DNA from: Anthoceros angustus
Lineage: Eukaryota > Streptophyta > Anthocerotopsida > Anthocerotales > Anthocerotaceae
Direction: 5' to 3'
Assembly (NCBI GenBank): GCA_010909165.1
Contig: VJWM01000209.1
Coordinates: forward strand, 62,001-126,000
Length of the DNA stretch: 64,000 nucleotides
Shown: positions 42,490 to 54,891 of the stretch, piece after piece
Layout of the letters: every line of letters begins with the position of its first letter
Position numbering within the stretch: position 1 is the stretch's first letter
The notes under the pieces: model-generated
Told to the model about the DNA's origin: nothing
Databases searched by the model: none
Seen by the model: the letters and a program-made list of their open reading frames with translations, nothing else
Position numbers and translations under genes: made by a program

Positions 42490-45400
42490 TGTTGATGCAG
42501 TAGGCGTGGCGCCTTACTCGAAGATTCTTTTGCTATCTACACACGGAGTGATTAGTTTGTTAGGAACTCTGATCACAACATGTGGCGTTCTTTGACGACG
42601 TGCGACTCTAAGTAAATTCAAAACCTGAGGACTGATCTTAATCTGGAGCTTTTGATACTGGAATCTTACCTTGAAGACAGATGAAAGCAGGCTGGTACAT
42701 GAGGCGTATGTGTGCGGTGGCAGCATAAGCGCTCATGACAAGGGCCATGTGCCATGCTAATCAAGGCGAAATTGCACTCACAACCACAGTTAAGATAAGC
42801 GTATTACTGGGCTAACAAAGCAGCGGTCTTAAAGGACAAAATGGGAGCGTCCTTGTCTGTCCGAGGCCACGAACCGTCATCCCTTTACCAAAGCTCACGG
42901 AAAAACCCTTGGGATCCGTGTGGCTACCAATCGAACAAACATCACAATCCGATTTTCTCGTGACCTATGCCCCTTTTATCTACCTCGCGCGGCGTTCTTG
43001 CTGAATCGCGGGCGCCGCGCCGGGCGCCGTGGCGCAATCCGAAATCGTGCCATTGCCATTGCCCGGTCGTTTGGGCAATAATGCGCCGTGACTCACCGGT
43101 CGATTCGTTCCCTTGATGCCCGTGTCTTCACACCGGTCACACATACACATATCGCACGCACATACATGCTCACGGAACACATACCATGCCGACCATGCGC
43201 ATGGTGCACACATTAACCCGGACATCGTAGGCACCAGTGTCGCGGTAGTCGGCGGTGGCATAGCGCTCATGACAAGGGCCATGTGCCATGCTAATCAAGG
43301 CATTGCACTCACAACCACGATTAAGATAAACCGTATTACTAGGCTAACAAAGCAGCGGTCTTGAAAGCAAAATGGGAGCGTCCTTGTCTGTCCGAGCACA
43401 AACCCGTCACTATCCCTTTACCAAAGCTCACGGAAAAACCCTTGGGATCCGTGGTACTGCAATCGAACAAACATCAACAATCCGGTTTTCTCGTGACCTA
43501 TGCCCCTTTTATCTACCTCGCGCGTTCTTGCTTTGAATCGCGGGCGCCGCATCGTGCGCTCAATCCGAAATCGTGCCATATTGCCCGGCTGCCGGTCGTT
43601 TGGGCAATAATGCGCCGTGACTCCACGATCGATTCGTTCCCTTGATGCCCTGTCTTCACACACCATTCACCACATATCGCACATGACATACATGCTCACG
43701 GAACATACCATGCCGACCATGCGCATGGTGCACATACACATTAACCCGGACATCTAGGCGCACCACGCCGTGTCGCGGCGGTAGCGGTGGCAACATAGCG
43801 CTCATGACAAGGGCCATGTGCCATGCTAATCAAGACGAAATTGCACTCACAACCACGATTAAGATAAACCGTATTACTAGGCTAACAAAGCGGCGGTCGG
43901 CCCCTTGCCAAAGGCGGTCACGGTATTCTGCGAGGCGGCACTTTGGCATTCAAATCCATAGAACCTACGATAAAACCTTGAAACATGCTATCGCGTAATT
44001 GGGGTTGAAGGTCGCTCATGCTCTGCGACCCATGGCCAACAAAGCGGCCACCGCCTTTCTTGAGATCAAAATACTCGTCCACATGCTTTTCCCGATCGCT
44101 TCTCTCTAGCTCGATGGCGAGCCATCAGTTCCTCTTCTTCGTCCTTTGTCGAGCTCGTTTTACCACAGCAGACTGGTCCATTCAACCCATTCACGTAGTA
44201 TTGTTTTCAATACCGGACGCATAAATCGCCAACATTGTTATTTAGCAAGTACCGGCATTGATCGGTTCATCCCATTCCGGAATCCACATGTAGACATGTA
44301 AGCAAGATAAAAGGCCCTTGGGTAGCCAATGGCATCGCCCGCTTTCTCCGATGCAAGTGGTGAGCCACACTTTCAAGCTACGCCGTCGGCGGGTTTCTCT
44401 CGTTGTTGTAAACCAATCCTTCTTGAGGCCGGTGATCAAAACACGGTGCATGAATAGGTGATGCTCCAACTGGCAGCTCCCTCGATGGTCCGGACAAATG
44501 TCATCTATTCGCCCATACGCAAGCTCAAACAAATCCACAGCGATCATATGGGAAGTTCTCGATGTTACATGTCTCATGATGAGACTCCACATATAGCAAA
44601 AGCGGAAAATGTTAAGCGCGACCACTTGATGTGTTCTACTGTTGGTACGAGGCGGGCGTGACTGCCTTACTCGAAGATTCTTTTGCTATCTACACACGGA
44701 GTGATTAGTTTGTTAGGAACTCTGATCACAACATGTGACGTTGCTGACTGACACGTGCCTGACTCTAAGTAAATTCAAAACCTGAGGACTGATCTTAATC
44801 TGGAGCTTTTGATACTGGAATCTTACCTTGAGGCAGATGACGGCGGTACATGAGGCGTATGTGTGTGGTGAGCACCAGCGCTCATGACAAGGGCCATGTG
44901 CCATGCTAATCAAGGCATTGCACTCACAACCACAGATTAAGATAAACCGTATTACTAGGCTAACAAAGCGGCGGTCCGGCGGCCAAAATGGGAGCGTCCT
45001 TGTCTGTCCGAGCACAAACCCGTCACTGTCCCTTTACCAAAGCTCACGGAAAAACCCTTGGGATCCGTGTAGCTGCCCAATCGAACAAACATCGGCAATC
45101 CGATTTTCTCGTGACCTATGCCCCTTTTATCTACCTCGCACTTTTCGGCGTTCTTGCTGAATCGCGGGCGCCCGCGGGTGGCCAATCCAATCGTGCCATA
45201 TTGCGGTCGTTTGGGCAATAATGCGCCGTGACTCCAGATCGATTCGTTCCCTTGATGCCCATTGTCTTCACACATTCACACATACACCACATATCGCACG
45301 CGACATACATGCTCACGGAACACATACCATGCGACCATGCGCATGGTGCACATACACATTAACCCGGACATCAGCTACGCGCCGTGTCGCGGCGGTAGCG

Positions 45401-46200
45401 GTGGCGGCATAAGCGCTCATGACAAGGGCCATGTGCCATGCTAATCAAGGCGAAATTGCACTCACAACCACGATTAAGATAAACCGTATTAGGCTAACAA
45501 AGCGGCGGTCGGCGGCCCCAGCAAAGGCGGTCACGGTATTCTGGCGAGCACGCATTCAAATCCATAGAACCTACGATAAAATCTTGAAACATGCTATCGC
45601 GTAATTGGGGTTGAAGGTCGCTCATGCTCTGCAATGGGCCCGCCAACAAAGGCACCCGCCTTTCTTGAGATCAAAGTACTCGTCCACATGCTTTCCCGGC
45701 GCTTCTCTCTAGCTCGATGAGCCATCAGTTCCTCTTCTTGTCAGCGAGCTCGTTTTACCACAGCAAGACTGGTCCATTCAACCCATTCACGTAGTATTGT
45801 TTTCAATACCGGCACGCAAATCGCCAACATTGTTATTTAACAAGTACCGGCATTGATCGGTTCATCCCATTCCGGAATCACATCGTAGACATGTAATAGA
45901 TAAAAGGCCCTTGGGTAGCCAATGGCATCGCCCTTTCTCCGATGCAAGTGGTGAGCCACACTTTCAAGCTAGTCGGCGGGTTTCTCTCGTTGTTGTAAAC
46001 GAAATCCTTCTTGAGGCGGTGATCAAAACACGGTGCATGAATAGGTGATGCTCCAACTTTGGCAGCTCCCTCACGATGGCGGGTCCGGACAAATGTTTGT
46101 CTATTCATACCTCGCCTCAAACAAATCCACAGTGATCATACGGGAAGTTCTCGATGTTACATGTCTCATGATGAGACTCCACATATAGCAACATAGCTCG
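42490..46200. repeat. 534-bp tandem units and larger duplicated blocks (candidate 3' LTR area)
   Basis: The word GCGCTCATGACAAGGGCCAT recurs at 42729, 43263, 43798, 44878 and 45413, giving periods of 534-535. A unit holds TAACAAAGC, CACAAACCCGTCAC, TCACGGAAAAACCCTTGGGA, TCGTGACCTATGCCCCTTTT, GTCGTTTGGGCAATAATGCG and CATGCTCACGGAACACATACC. 42490-42728 is repeated at 44640-44877, and 43910-44640 at 45500-46200. Part of the unit occurs at 55910-56320, on the other side of the coding region, which is why I regard it as the LTR. Confidence 0.75.
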
Positions 46201-46470
46201 AGAATGTTTACGGCCTTTGGTTTCTGGATTGTATTTGCGGACCAAGGAACCCGCCACTTGTCCTCCCAAGGACATTCGAAATTGAGGAACACTATCTTTG
46301 CGATCTTGACAAGTTTTGCAGTGTAATCCGCCTCTGGATCCATAACAAGCCAACTATCCTCACGAAGGTAGGTGATTCTGACTTGCATAATGACTCTGGC
46401 AATAGCGTGCCTCTTGGCAATCGGTGACACCACCGCATGAGTCAATTCCCTTAGCAGCAAAGCAAGCGGA
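46100..46470 (-). pseudogene. Possible BAH domain, downstream of the PHD finger
   Basis: BAH domains bind histone tails or nucleosomes. Minus-strand segments in two frames: SWLVMDPEADYTAKLVKIAK (start of a BAH-like strand order), and KYNPETKGRKHSRAMLLYVE, SHHETCNIENF, which resemble the family's 'WFYRPEET..GR' and 'LFLS.H.D...I.TI' core. One frameshift separates them. A second, more damaged copy is at 44230-44625. The match is from memory of the pattern only; it could be another beta-rich chromatin module or chance. Confidence 0.35.
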
Positions 46471-47430
<960 letters not shown>

Positions 47431-47437
47431 AGCATAC

Positions 47438-48350
47438 CTAAGTTGATCCGGTCTTTGTGCTATGGCGGTTGTCCATCGCCATTGGCATTACCCGTTGGAA
47501 TAACCGTTCTCTGTTGCAACTCGAAAGGCACACCTCGGGATCTGTGCCCGATTCAACGGCTTGGGTATGTGTCATACAATGTTTGGCATCACGCGTTTGA
47601 CCGAACATGATGTAATATGGGCTGAAGTTACCCAAGGCCGCTGTCGCTTATCCGTAACCCAATGCCACATATGGCGGCAACTCATCCCAACAACTAGGCT
47701 CAACTTGTGCGGTTTGCGGCGAATCCTTGAAGGTTTGAACCAACGCTCCGCCAACCCGTCGACTTGTGGATGATCTCGTGATGTCACGTGATCAATCGGG
47801 CTACGGTCAAGCGGTGCGAAACTCACCTCGAATTCATTGCCACAGTGCATCAATACTTGACTCTCCCATACCTACTAAGAACACTGCAAGAAGGCTCGTC
47901 TTTGTGTCTTTGTGAGCTCACCGGAAGGAAGGCTAGCTCAACCCACTTTGAAAAGTGTTCTATCATGAGCATACGATGTCGATTGCCACCGCGTGGCAGC
48001 TCGGGCATCAAGTCTCGGACCATCGAAGAAAAGCCCCACGATAGGTAATGAGTGCGGCATGACATCTTGACTATTAAACGGCTTTACGGCATCACTGGCG
48101 CCTTGGCAACCACCTTCTCCACGTCGGCATACATACGGACCCAGTATGTGTTCTTAAGCATGTGATGCGTCCGTTTAACACCAAAGTGGCCAAGCGTTTA
48201 TGCACCTTGGTCACCGGCGCTTCATCTTCCATAGGTGGAACTTCTTTGAGAATCCGTGATCGTTTACGAATACCTTCGTCATGGCTATATCTTATTTTTG
48301 TGTAGTTTCTTGGCGTAACCATGTCCGGCCCGGCCACATGCCCTTATTGC
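47438..48350 (-). pseudogene. Ty3/gypsy element 2 integrase
   Basis: Zinc-domain region 48092-48340 (EVPPMEDEAPVTKVHKRLAT and remnants of HHCC), core with DLMPELPRGGNRHRMLMIEH, FSKWVELAFLP (47850-48010) and IDHVTSRDHPQVDGLAERWF (47745-47800; the Glu is the likely third catalytic residue), then NFSPYYIMFGQTR (about 47600). Integrates the cDNA. Frames are interrupted. Confidence 0.88.
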
Positions 48351-48739
48351 GGCGGTGCATGGCTTCTTGGTGTTTCCATATGTCTCGCCCTCCTTGACGA
48401 TTGCCCTCCACCTTTCTTGACGGACATTAATGCCATGTAGCTGGGCAAACTTTGTGTGAGTCCAATCGTGCCTTGCTTATCATATCTCTTTTGTTACTGG
48501 GTTCGGTGAGCCATCGGCATTGAGATGCACCTTGCCCTTTCGATGCGATTTTGTCATTAAAGCGGTGCCCACCTAGCAAGCTTTCCGCTCGACTTCATGT
48601 TCGTCATTAGCCAATGTAGTGGTTGATGGTCTGACAATGGAAGCTCCGTCAAACAAATATACGAAATGCAACACGCCCTGCGCTAAGCATTCGCCTTCAT
48701 AGGACGAATAATTTGCTTCTTATTGTTGGACCTACTTGC

Positions 48740-49460
48740 GTGTCGACAACCGCTCCGCCAACCCGTCAACTTGTGGATGATCTCGTGATGTCCGTGATCA
48801 ATCGGGCTACGGTCAAGCGGCGAAACTCACCTCGAATTCATTGCCACAGTGCATCAATACTTGACACTCCCATACCTACTAAGAACACACCGCAAGAAGG
48901 CTCGTCTTTGTGAGCTCCTCACGGAAGGAAGGCTAGCTCAACCCACTTTGAAAAGTGTTCTATCATGAGCATACGATGTCGATTGCCCCGCTTGGTAACC
49001 GCAGTGCATCAAGTCTACGGACCATCGAAGAAAAGCCCCACGATAGGTAATGAGTGCGATGACATCTTGACTATTAAACCCGGCTTACGGCATCACAAGC
49101 GCCAGCAACCACCTTCTCCACGTCGGCATACATACGGACCCGGTATGTGTTCTTAAGCATGTGATGCGTCCGTTTAACACCAAAGTGGCCAAGCGTTTAT
49201 GCACCTTGGTCACCACCGCTTCATCTTCCATGGGTGGAACTTCTTTGAGAATCCGTGATCGAATACCTTGCCGTCAGTAACTATATCGGCTTATTTTTGT
49301 GTAGTTTCTTGGCGTGACCATGTCCAGCCCACATGCCCTTATTGCGGCGGTGCATGGCTTGGTGTTTCCATATGTCTCGCCCTCCTTCACCGATTGCCCT
49401 CACCTTTCTTGACGGACATTAATGCCATGTAGTGGGCAAACTTTGTGTGTGAGTCCGTCG
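48740..49460 (-). pseudogene. Duplicate of the integrase segment
   Basis: Repeats 47750-48520 (for example GTGTTCTTAAGCATGTGATG at both 48149 and 49148). It lies between integrase and RNase H, so it is a tandem duplication inside pol. Confidence 0.85.
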
Positions 49461-49469
49461 TGCCTTGCT

Positions 49470-49883
49470 TCATATCTCTTTTGTTGCACACGGGTTCGAG
49501 CCCATTGAGATGCACCTTGCACCTTTCGATGCGATTTGCACATCGTGAAAGCGGAGTGCCCACCTAGCAAGCTTTCCGCTTAACTTCATGTTCGTCATTA
49601 GCCAATGTAGTGGCTGATGGTCCGTGACAAGCTGGAAGCTCCGGCCAAACAAATATACCCTGAAATGCAACACCGCCCACACTGCTGCTAAGCATTCGCC
49701 TTCATAGGACGAATAATTTGCTTCTGCTGTATTGTTGGACCTACTTGCGTACGCGACAACCCGCTCCTTCCCCTCTTCATCTGTTTGTGCCAACACTGCT
49801 CCAATCCCGGCTGCACTCCAGTCCGTATATAAGATGAAAAGTTTGTCAAAGTTGGGCCTTCTGAGCATTGGTCTCTCCGTCAA
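49470..49883 (-). CDS. Ty3/gypsy element 2 RNase H
   Basis: Open for 137 codons. PNFDKLFILYTDWSAAGIGA (first catalytic Asp), VLAQTDEEGKERVVAYASRS, YSSYEGECLAAVWAVLHFRV (catalytic Glu), LVTDHQPLHWLM (second Asp) and ARWALRFHDV. All key acidic residues are visible. It degrades RNA of the RNA-DNA hybrid during reverse transcription. Confidence 0.93.
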   Translation of the reverse strand: MTERPMLRRPNFDKLFILYTDWSAAGIGAVLAQTDEEGKERVVAYASRSNNTAEANYSSYEGECLAAVWAVLHFRVYLFGRSFQLVTDHQPLHWLMTNMKLSGKLARWALRFHDVQIASKGARCISMGSNPCATKEI

Positions 49884-50153
49884 CGGTTTTTAGCTCTGCC
49901 ATGCTTGTTCTGCGCATGACCCCACGCCCGTGGGCACCTTTCTTGAGCAAGTCATACTGACACTGCGGGTTCCACTCATGTTTCGATGAAGCGGCGATAG
50001 TAGTTGACAAGCCCGAAGGCCCTCAAGGTGGCAACATCTTTGGCACAGGCATAAGGTTCTTGCTGCACCTTGGCCAAGCGCACCCACAGGACAATCTTAT
50101 GTCCCAAATACTCTATCTCTTTGTAGGCAAACTTGCACTTTTGGGATGTGCTT

Positions 50154-50600
50154 TCAAACCCGACTTGGCCAATCTCTGCGGCAGGACTTCCGGTGTTCAA
50201 GATGTTCCCCCAATGTGTTACTAAACACCAGAATATCGTCTATGTAGCACCTCACAAAGGGCAACCCTTGTAGCTCTAAGTCAGCCACCCGCTGAAAGTA
50301 TATAGACGCGTTCTTCAAGCCGAACGGCATCGTTTCCCATTCCCAAAGTTGATCCTTGCCCCAAAACGCTGTCTTACACTTGTCTCCCTCTTCAATGACA
50401 ATCTGGTTGAACCCAGATCGAAAGTCTAGTGTAGTGAAATACTTGGCTTGCCCTATGGCATCAAAAATTTCATCAGGAGTGGGCATGGGGTACCGCTCCA
50501 TAGGTGTGACTTCGTTCAGCGATAATCCCGCACATTCGCTTGTCCTTCCATTCACCATGCTCATCCTTCTTCAGCGGCAACAAGTGGCGGCGTATTGAGA
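50154..50600 (-). CDS. Ty3/gypsy element 2 reverse transcriptase (partial)
   Basis: SLNEVTPMERYPMPTPDEIF, YFTTLDFRSGFNQIVIEEGD (catalytic Asp), KTAFWGKDQLWEWETMPFGL, NASIYFQRVADLEL, and CYIDDILVFSNTLGEHLEH with the YIDD catalytic pair. The thumb and connection follow in other frames at 49890-50200 (YKEIEYLGHKIVLW, LRAFGLVNYYRRFIET). The closest relative in the window is element 1, with the same DEIFD..G.AK pattern. Confidence 0.93.
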
Positions 50601-51165
50601 GGTTGACTTCCTAATTAGCCTCGCCAACTCCTTGCATCGCTTGTCCACAATCTCCCTCCATGGGACTCAACTTATGCCTTCGTGAAATATGGGCTCTTGG
50701 TGGTGGTGGTGATCTTGAATTTTACTTTGTCATCGCCCGGCTCATTCAGCTTACACCGGTTGTGTTGCGGCATACCCGAATCTTTTGCCGATCGACCTCC
50801 TCGTTCTTCACAAATCTACCACTCATGTGTTTCCCTTAGATCATTTTGTCCCACAGGTGGCGTTTACATGTTGCGGCGCTCATTCGCGGTGCCCTTGCTT
50901 GGTTCTCTTGGAAAACCGTCGCCTTGACAAGCACACGGCAAAAGCTATTATCCATGTCACTTGGGTGGCCATGCCTGACTAACAACCATTATGGCGATTA
51001 AGGTCAAAAGCACCACCGGTTTGCATCGATATGCTTGAATACCGTGCGTGAAGGTACACTTTGCCGAATCCCATGGCCCGTTCGTTCCTTATGGTGGGTT
51101 CCCGATTTCATTCCGTTCACATCCGGCACCATGCCATCCCCCCCGAGCATATGATTGTGCGGTCC
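50601..51165 (-). other. Spacer between methyltransferase and reverse transcriptase
   Basis: Expected to hold the N-terminal part of reverse transcriptase; only weak fragments are visible in broken frames. Confidence 0.4.
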
Positions 51166-51890
51166 TTACGGTGTGGGCGAGCCCTTGCGGCACCTACTCG
51201 TTGGTGGAAGGCGGTCTATCCTTCTGCGTCTTGTTGAGCGTCGCCCTTCCTCCAGAATTTCATCCACATACTTTTCCACCGGAATCGTCAGTACTTGATG
51301 CTGCCTGAGAATTTCCACTTCAGCCATGTTTGTCCAAAAGCTCCGTACTCGGTGAGCATATGACCCAGTCTGGGCTGCATCGATGATGAACTCTTCACCC
51401 AACCATCGCCTGAGCTGCTCATAGTCCCTCCGGACGTTCTCACGTTTATCAAATGCCCCACATACATTCTCCAAAATGTACCAACAGCTTGGATTGCGCA
51501 ACTGCACTTCCCTTAGGATTCGGATCACCTCGGCGGCCATCTCTACACCGTTGCCATAACCGCGCCCGGCTCTGGAAAAAGTTCGACACTCCCATCCTGC
51601 GATTAGCATGTCCACAGGACACCTGATTGCCTCAAGCTGTCGTTTCCCCACCAACATGATATCCAGGGGCAATCTGCTTTGACAACCCTTGATTGCTTCG
51701 ATGCTCAGCAATTCAGGATACTTCCTTTGCAACGACAATTCTTGCTTTGGCCACGCGTGTCTTCTCATCCGACTCACGCCGTGTATTTCTTTACCATAAG
51801 CCACTTTTCAACACGGCTTCCGGCCAGCTGGCGATGCCGCATAGCTCCATGAGGTGGATCCACGACGTCCGCTTGCCCTCGTACTACTTC
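51166..51890 (-). CDS. C5 cytosine-DNA-methyltransferase-like domain inside gypsy pol
   Basis: C5 methyltransferases move a methyl group from S-adenosylmethionine to cytosine through a Cys nucleophile. 51166-51804 is open for 212 codons; the domain begins upstream in another frame. In order: motif I-like LMELCGIASWPEAVLKSGL (51825-51885), an Asp/Glu-rich motif II position (ESDEKTR), LLSIEAIKGCQS, then PVDMLIAGWECRTFSRAGRG (51560-51620; motifs III-IV with the catalytic Cys, but Glu where Pro is usual), PSCWYILENVCGAFDK (about 51450-51495; motif VI ENV), QTGSYAHRVRSFWTNM (51325-51375; motif VIII-like). The target-recognition part and motifs IX-X were not identified, so the domain is short (about 240 residues). 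It lies between protease and reverse transcriptase. The same domain occurs in element 3. Activity is unproven. Confidence 0.78.
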
Positions 51891-52925
51891 ATTGTTGATC
51901 GCAGCTCCGCCTTATTCGATGTGGCGGTCTTGCGCGTGACCCTCCGGCGTCCACTGGCCATCTGCCATGCCTTGGATTGTCCTTTCCGGACATGCTCTCT
52001 TGCCAACGCTAGTGAAAGCATGGGAGTGTTCTTGATATACATACATCCCCTTACTTGCCATTCGTCGCACTTCTTCCCTCATCGTTCTTGGGTTTCTTCC
52101 CATATCTCGCTTGTCGCGATTTACGCCACACATCTTGTGAGTGCCATCATGGCCCACGCTCATCACGTCGGCGCATGTCCGGTATCCGGCCACATCGTGA
52201 AATCTCCCTCTTGCCATCGCGGCTGTAAGCGCTCACGGGTGTAATGGGTCCACCCCCATCGCCGGACCATGAGTGGCATCGGCAAGCAACACGTCGTAGT
52301 TTACGGCATCGGACACCAAGCATCGTGCCGATGGCGGTGGAATCTTGATCGGGTTTGAGCTCAATCCGTATTGGATCGCGGGTTATGCCCATCACTGCTC
52401 CTTAGTCCTGCGGAGGTGGTGATGCGCACCTCGCATGGCTTTAGCTTACTTCCATACGGTGGCGCTGCTGCCCCGGTAACACCGGATCCGCGGTGTCCAC
52501 TGCGTCAGTGCGAAACCATTAACGGTGATTTCCGGTTACGGTTGTTCACCATGGATGCCTCCTTTGCCTCGCTGTTGGTTTCGGATGCTCTCCTCGTAAA
52601 CTAGCGGTCCGGGCACCACGCCTCCTTCGAGACTCCTTCCTTATCAAGCTTGCATAACTTGCTTGAAAGGTTGTGCTCTTACTCCCGGATCGCAGCTCAC
52701 CATGGGTGCATCCATTGCCCGTTCAAGGAGGATTTCGCACTTGACGCCTTCTTAGCTTGCGGCGACACTCCTTCGTTCTCCTCACTCTGCACGAAGGACT
52801 TGGGCATCTTGAGTTGGTTTCTTTCCTCGACTTCTTTCTTTGAGAATTCCCCAAGCTCATGCGTCCAGCGCCCTTGGGGCCATCAATGCGTATACTTAGT
52901 GTCCGAGTCGTATTCTTGGCCAGGC

Positions 52926-53260
52926 GCACTTCCCTTAGATTCGGATCACCTCGGCCATCTCTACGCTGCGTTGCAACCGCCTCGGAAAAAGTGACACTCC
53001 CATCCTGCGATTAGCACGTCCACAGGACACGATTGCCTCAAGCGCCGTTTCCCCACCAACTAACATGATGTCCGGGGCAATGCTTTGACAACCCTTGATT
53101 GCTTCAACGCTCAGCAATTCAGGATACTTTCTTTGCAACGACAATTCTTGCTTTGGCCACGCGCGTGTCTTCTCATCCGACTCGGCGCGTGTATTTCTTT
53201 ACCCGCAAGCCACTTTTCAACACGGCTTCCGGCCATGGCGATGCCGCATAGCTCCATGAG
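52926..53260 (-). pseudogene. Truncated second copy of the methyltransferase domain
   Basis: LSLQRKYPELLSVEAIKGCQ, DIMLVGGE, and, in a second frame, LIAGWEC followed by EMAEVIRI, then a jump to upstream (zinc-knuckle-side) sequence at 52926. It repeats motifs I-IV but has no motif VI or VIII. GWEC is kept here also. Confidence 0.8.
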
Positions 53261-53429
53261 GTGGATCCCACGGACGTCCGCTTGTACTACTTCATTGTTG
53301 ATCGCGGCTCCGCCTTATTCGATGTGGCGGTCTTTGCGCGTGACCCTCCCACGCCATCCGCCATGCCTTGGATTGTCCTTTCGAACATGCTCTTGCCAAC
53401 GCTAGAGCATGGGAGTGTTCTTGATATAT

Positions 53430-53910
53430 ACATCCCTTACTTGCCTTCGTCTGCACTTCTTCCCTCATCGTTCTTGGGTTTCTTCCCATATCTCGCTCGC
53501 GCAGCCGCCATTACGCCGTGAGTGCCATCATGGCCCCACTGCTCATCACGTCGTCGCATGTCCAGCGGTATCCTGGCCACATGCGTAAAATCTCCCTCTT
53601 GCCATCGCGGCCTGTAAAACGCTACTGAGTGTAACGGGTCCACCCCCATCGCCGGACCATGAGTGGCATCCGCACCGAGCAACACGTCGTAGTTTCTGGC
53701 ATCAGACACCAAGCATCGTGCCGATGGCGGTGGAATCTTGATCGGGTTTGAGCTCAATCCGATTGGATCGCGGGTTATGCCCATCACTGCTCCTTAGTCC
53801 CTGCGGAGGTGGTGATGCGCACCTCGCATGGCTTTAGCTTACTTCCATACAAAGCGCTGCACTGCTGTAACACACCGGATCCGCGCCGGTGTCAACTAAC
53901 ACGCATTCGG
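53430..53910 (-). pseudogene. Retroelement aspartic protease
   Basis: RTECVLVDTGADPV (about 53875-53915) has the catalytic DTGA; MGITRDPI and NYDVLLGADATHGPAMGVDP (about 53640-53780) are the downstream hydrophobic-Gly (LLGAD) signature. It processes the polyprotein. A second copy at 52050-52520 has a damaged DTGA. Confidence 0.8.
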
Positions 53911-54295
53911 TGCGAAACCATTAACGGTGATTTCCCGGTTCTGGTTGTTCACCATCGCGATGCCTCCTTTGCCTCGCGCTGTTGGTTTCAGATGCTCTCC
54001 TCGTAAACTAGCCACCTGTGCACCACGCCTTCCGAGACTCCTTCCTTATCCAAGCTTGCATAACTTGCTTGAAAGGTTGTGCTCTTACTCCCAGATCTCG
54101 CAGGCTCACCATGGGTGCATCCATTGCCCGTTCAAGGAGGATTTCGGCACTTGACGCCTTCTTAGCTTGCGACGACACTCCTTCGTTCTCCTCACTCTGC
54201 CTGAAGGACTTGGGCATCTTGAGTTGGTTTCTTTCCTCGGACTTCTTTCTTTGAAGAATTCCCCAAGCTCAAGCCGGCCCGCCGCCTTGGGGCCA

Positions 54296-54823
54296 TCAAT
54301 GCGTATACTTAGTGTCCGAGTCGATTTTCGACGGGCGACTCACTCTAGTCGCACTCATGCCAATTGCCAACTGTTCTTGCAGCCTGTGTACTTCGCTAAG
54401 CAAGGCTTTCCGGGTGTACCCTACTGTCTGCCTAGCTTTATCGGCGACCCGCTCACCAGACGCCCTAGGCTTAAACTCGGGGTGGGCCTGCCAGCACGCT
54501 GCCTCCGTGTGTCCTGTCTTGGCACAAGCTCTGCACGCCTCCTTTTCCTTAGCTCCACCGGGTCGATATTCGCACTCGTAAGCTTTGTGCGGCCCCCTGC
54601 AGCGCAGGCACTTCACCGTTGCCTTGGTGGTGGCTGCACTGTTGACTGCGCTCTCCTTAGCGGGTGAACTCCTCTGCATAGCGTTTGCCTGCGTCGTCTC
54701 CCGAGGCATATTTCTTCCTTGAAACCGGTGCGTGTTCGAGGCAGGTTGATGCGTCCTGACCAGGTTATGTTCTTCCCAGTACGCGCTGGTCACAGCATCA
54801 CCTTTCATGACCCTTTCTGCCAT
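54296..54823 (-). CDS. gag nucleocapsid region with zinc knuckles
   Basis: Open for 175 codons. Two CCHC-type knuckles: CLRCRGPHKAYEC and CRACAKTGHTEAAC, followed by WQAHPEFKPR. They bind RNA. Element 3 has the matching CKSCGRWGHMEAAC. The end runs into the tandem-duplication junction at 54330. Confidence 0.9.
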   Translation of the reverse strand: MAERVMKGDAVTSAYWEEHNLVRTHQPASNTHRFQGRNMPRETTQANAMQRSSPAKESAVNSAATTKATVKCLRCRGPHKAYECEYRPGGAKEKEACRACAKTGHTEAACWQAHPEFKPRASGERVADKARQTVGYTRKALLSEVHRLQEQLAIGMSATRVSRPSKIDSDTKYTH

Positions 54824-54891
54824 CTCGTAGGCTGCTCCAACTCATAATCAGCACCGTGCATCATGTGAAGGAAATTGGCAATCACTCTCCT

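Larger units (their letters stand above)
51508..54330 (-). repeat. 1.4-kb tandem duplication within element 2
   Basis: 51508-52925 and 52926-54330 are copies. Matching words include CTTGATATACATACATCCC (52032) with CTTGATATATACATCCC (53420), CAGCAATTCAGGATACTT (51706, 53112), and GTGTCCGAGTCG (52899, 54314). The unit includes the end of the zinc-knuckle region, the protease and the first half of the methyltransferase. Confidence 0.88.
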
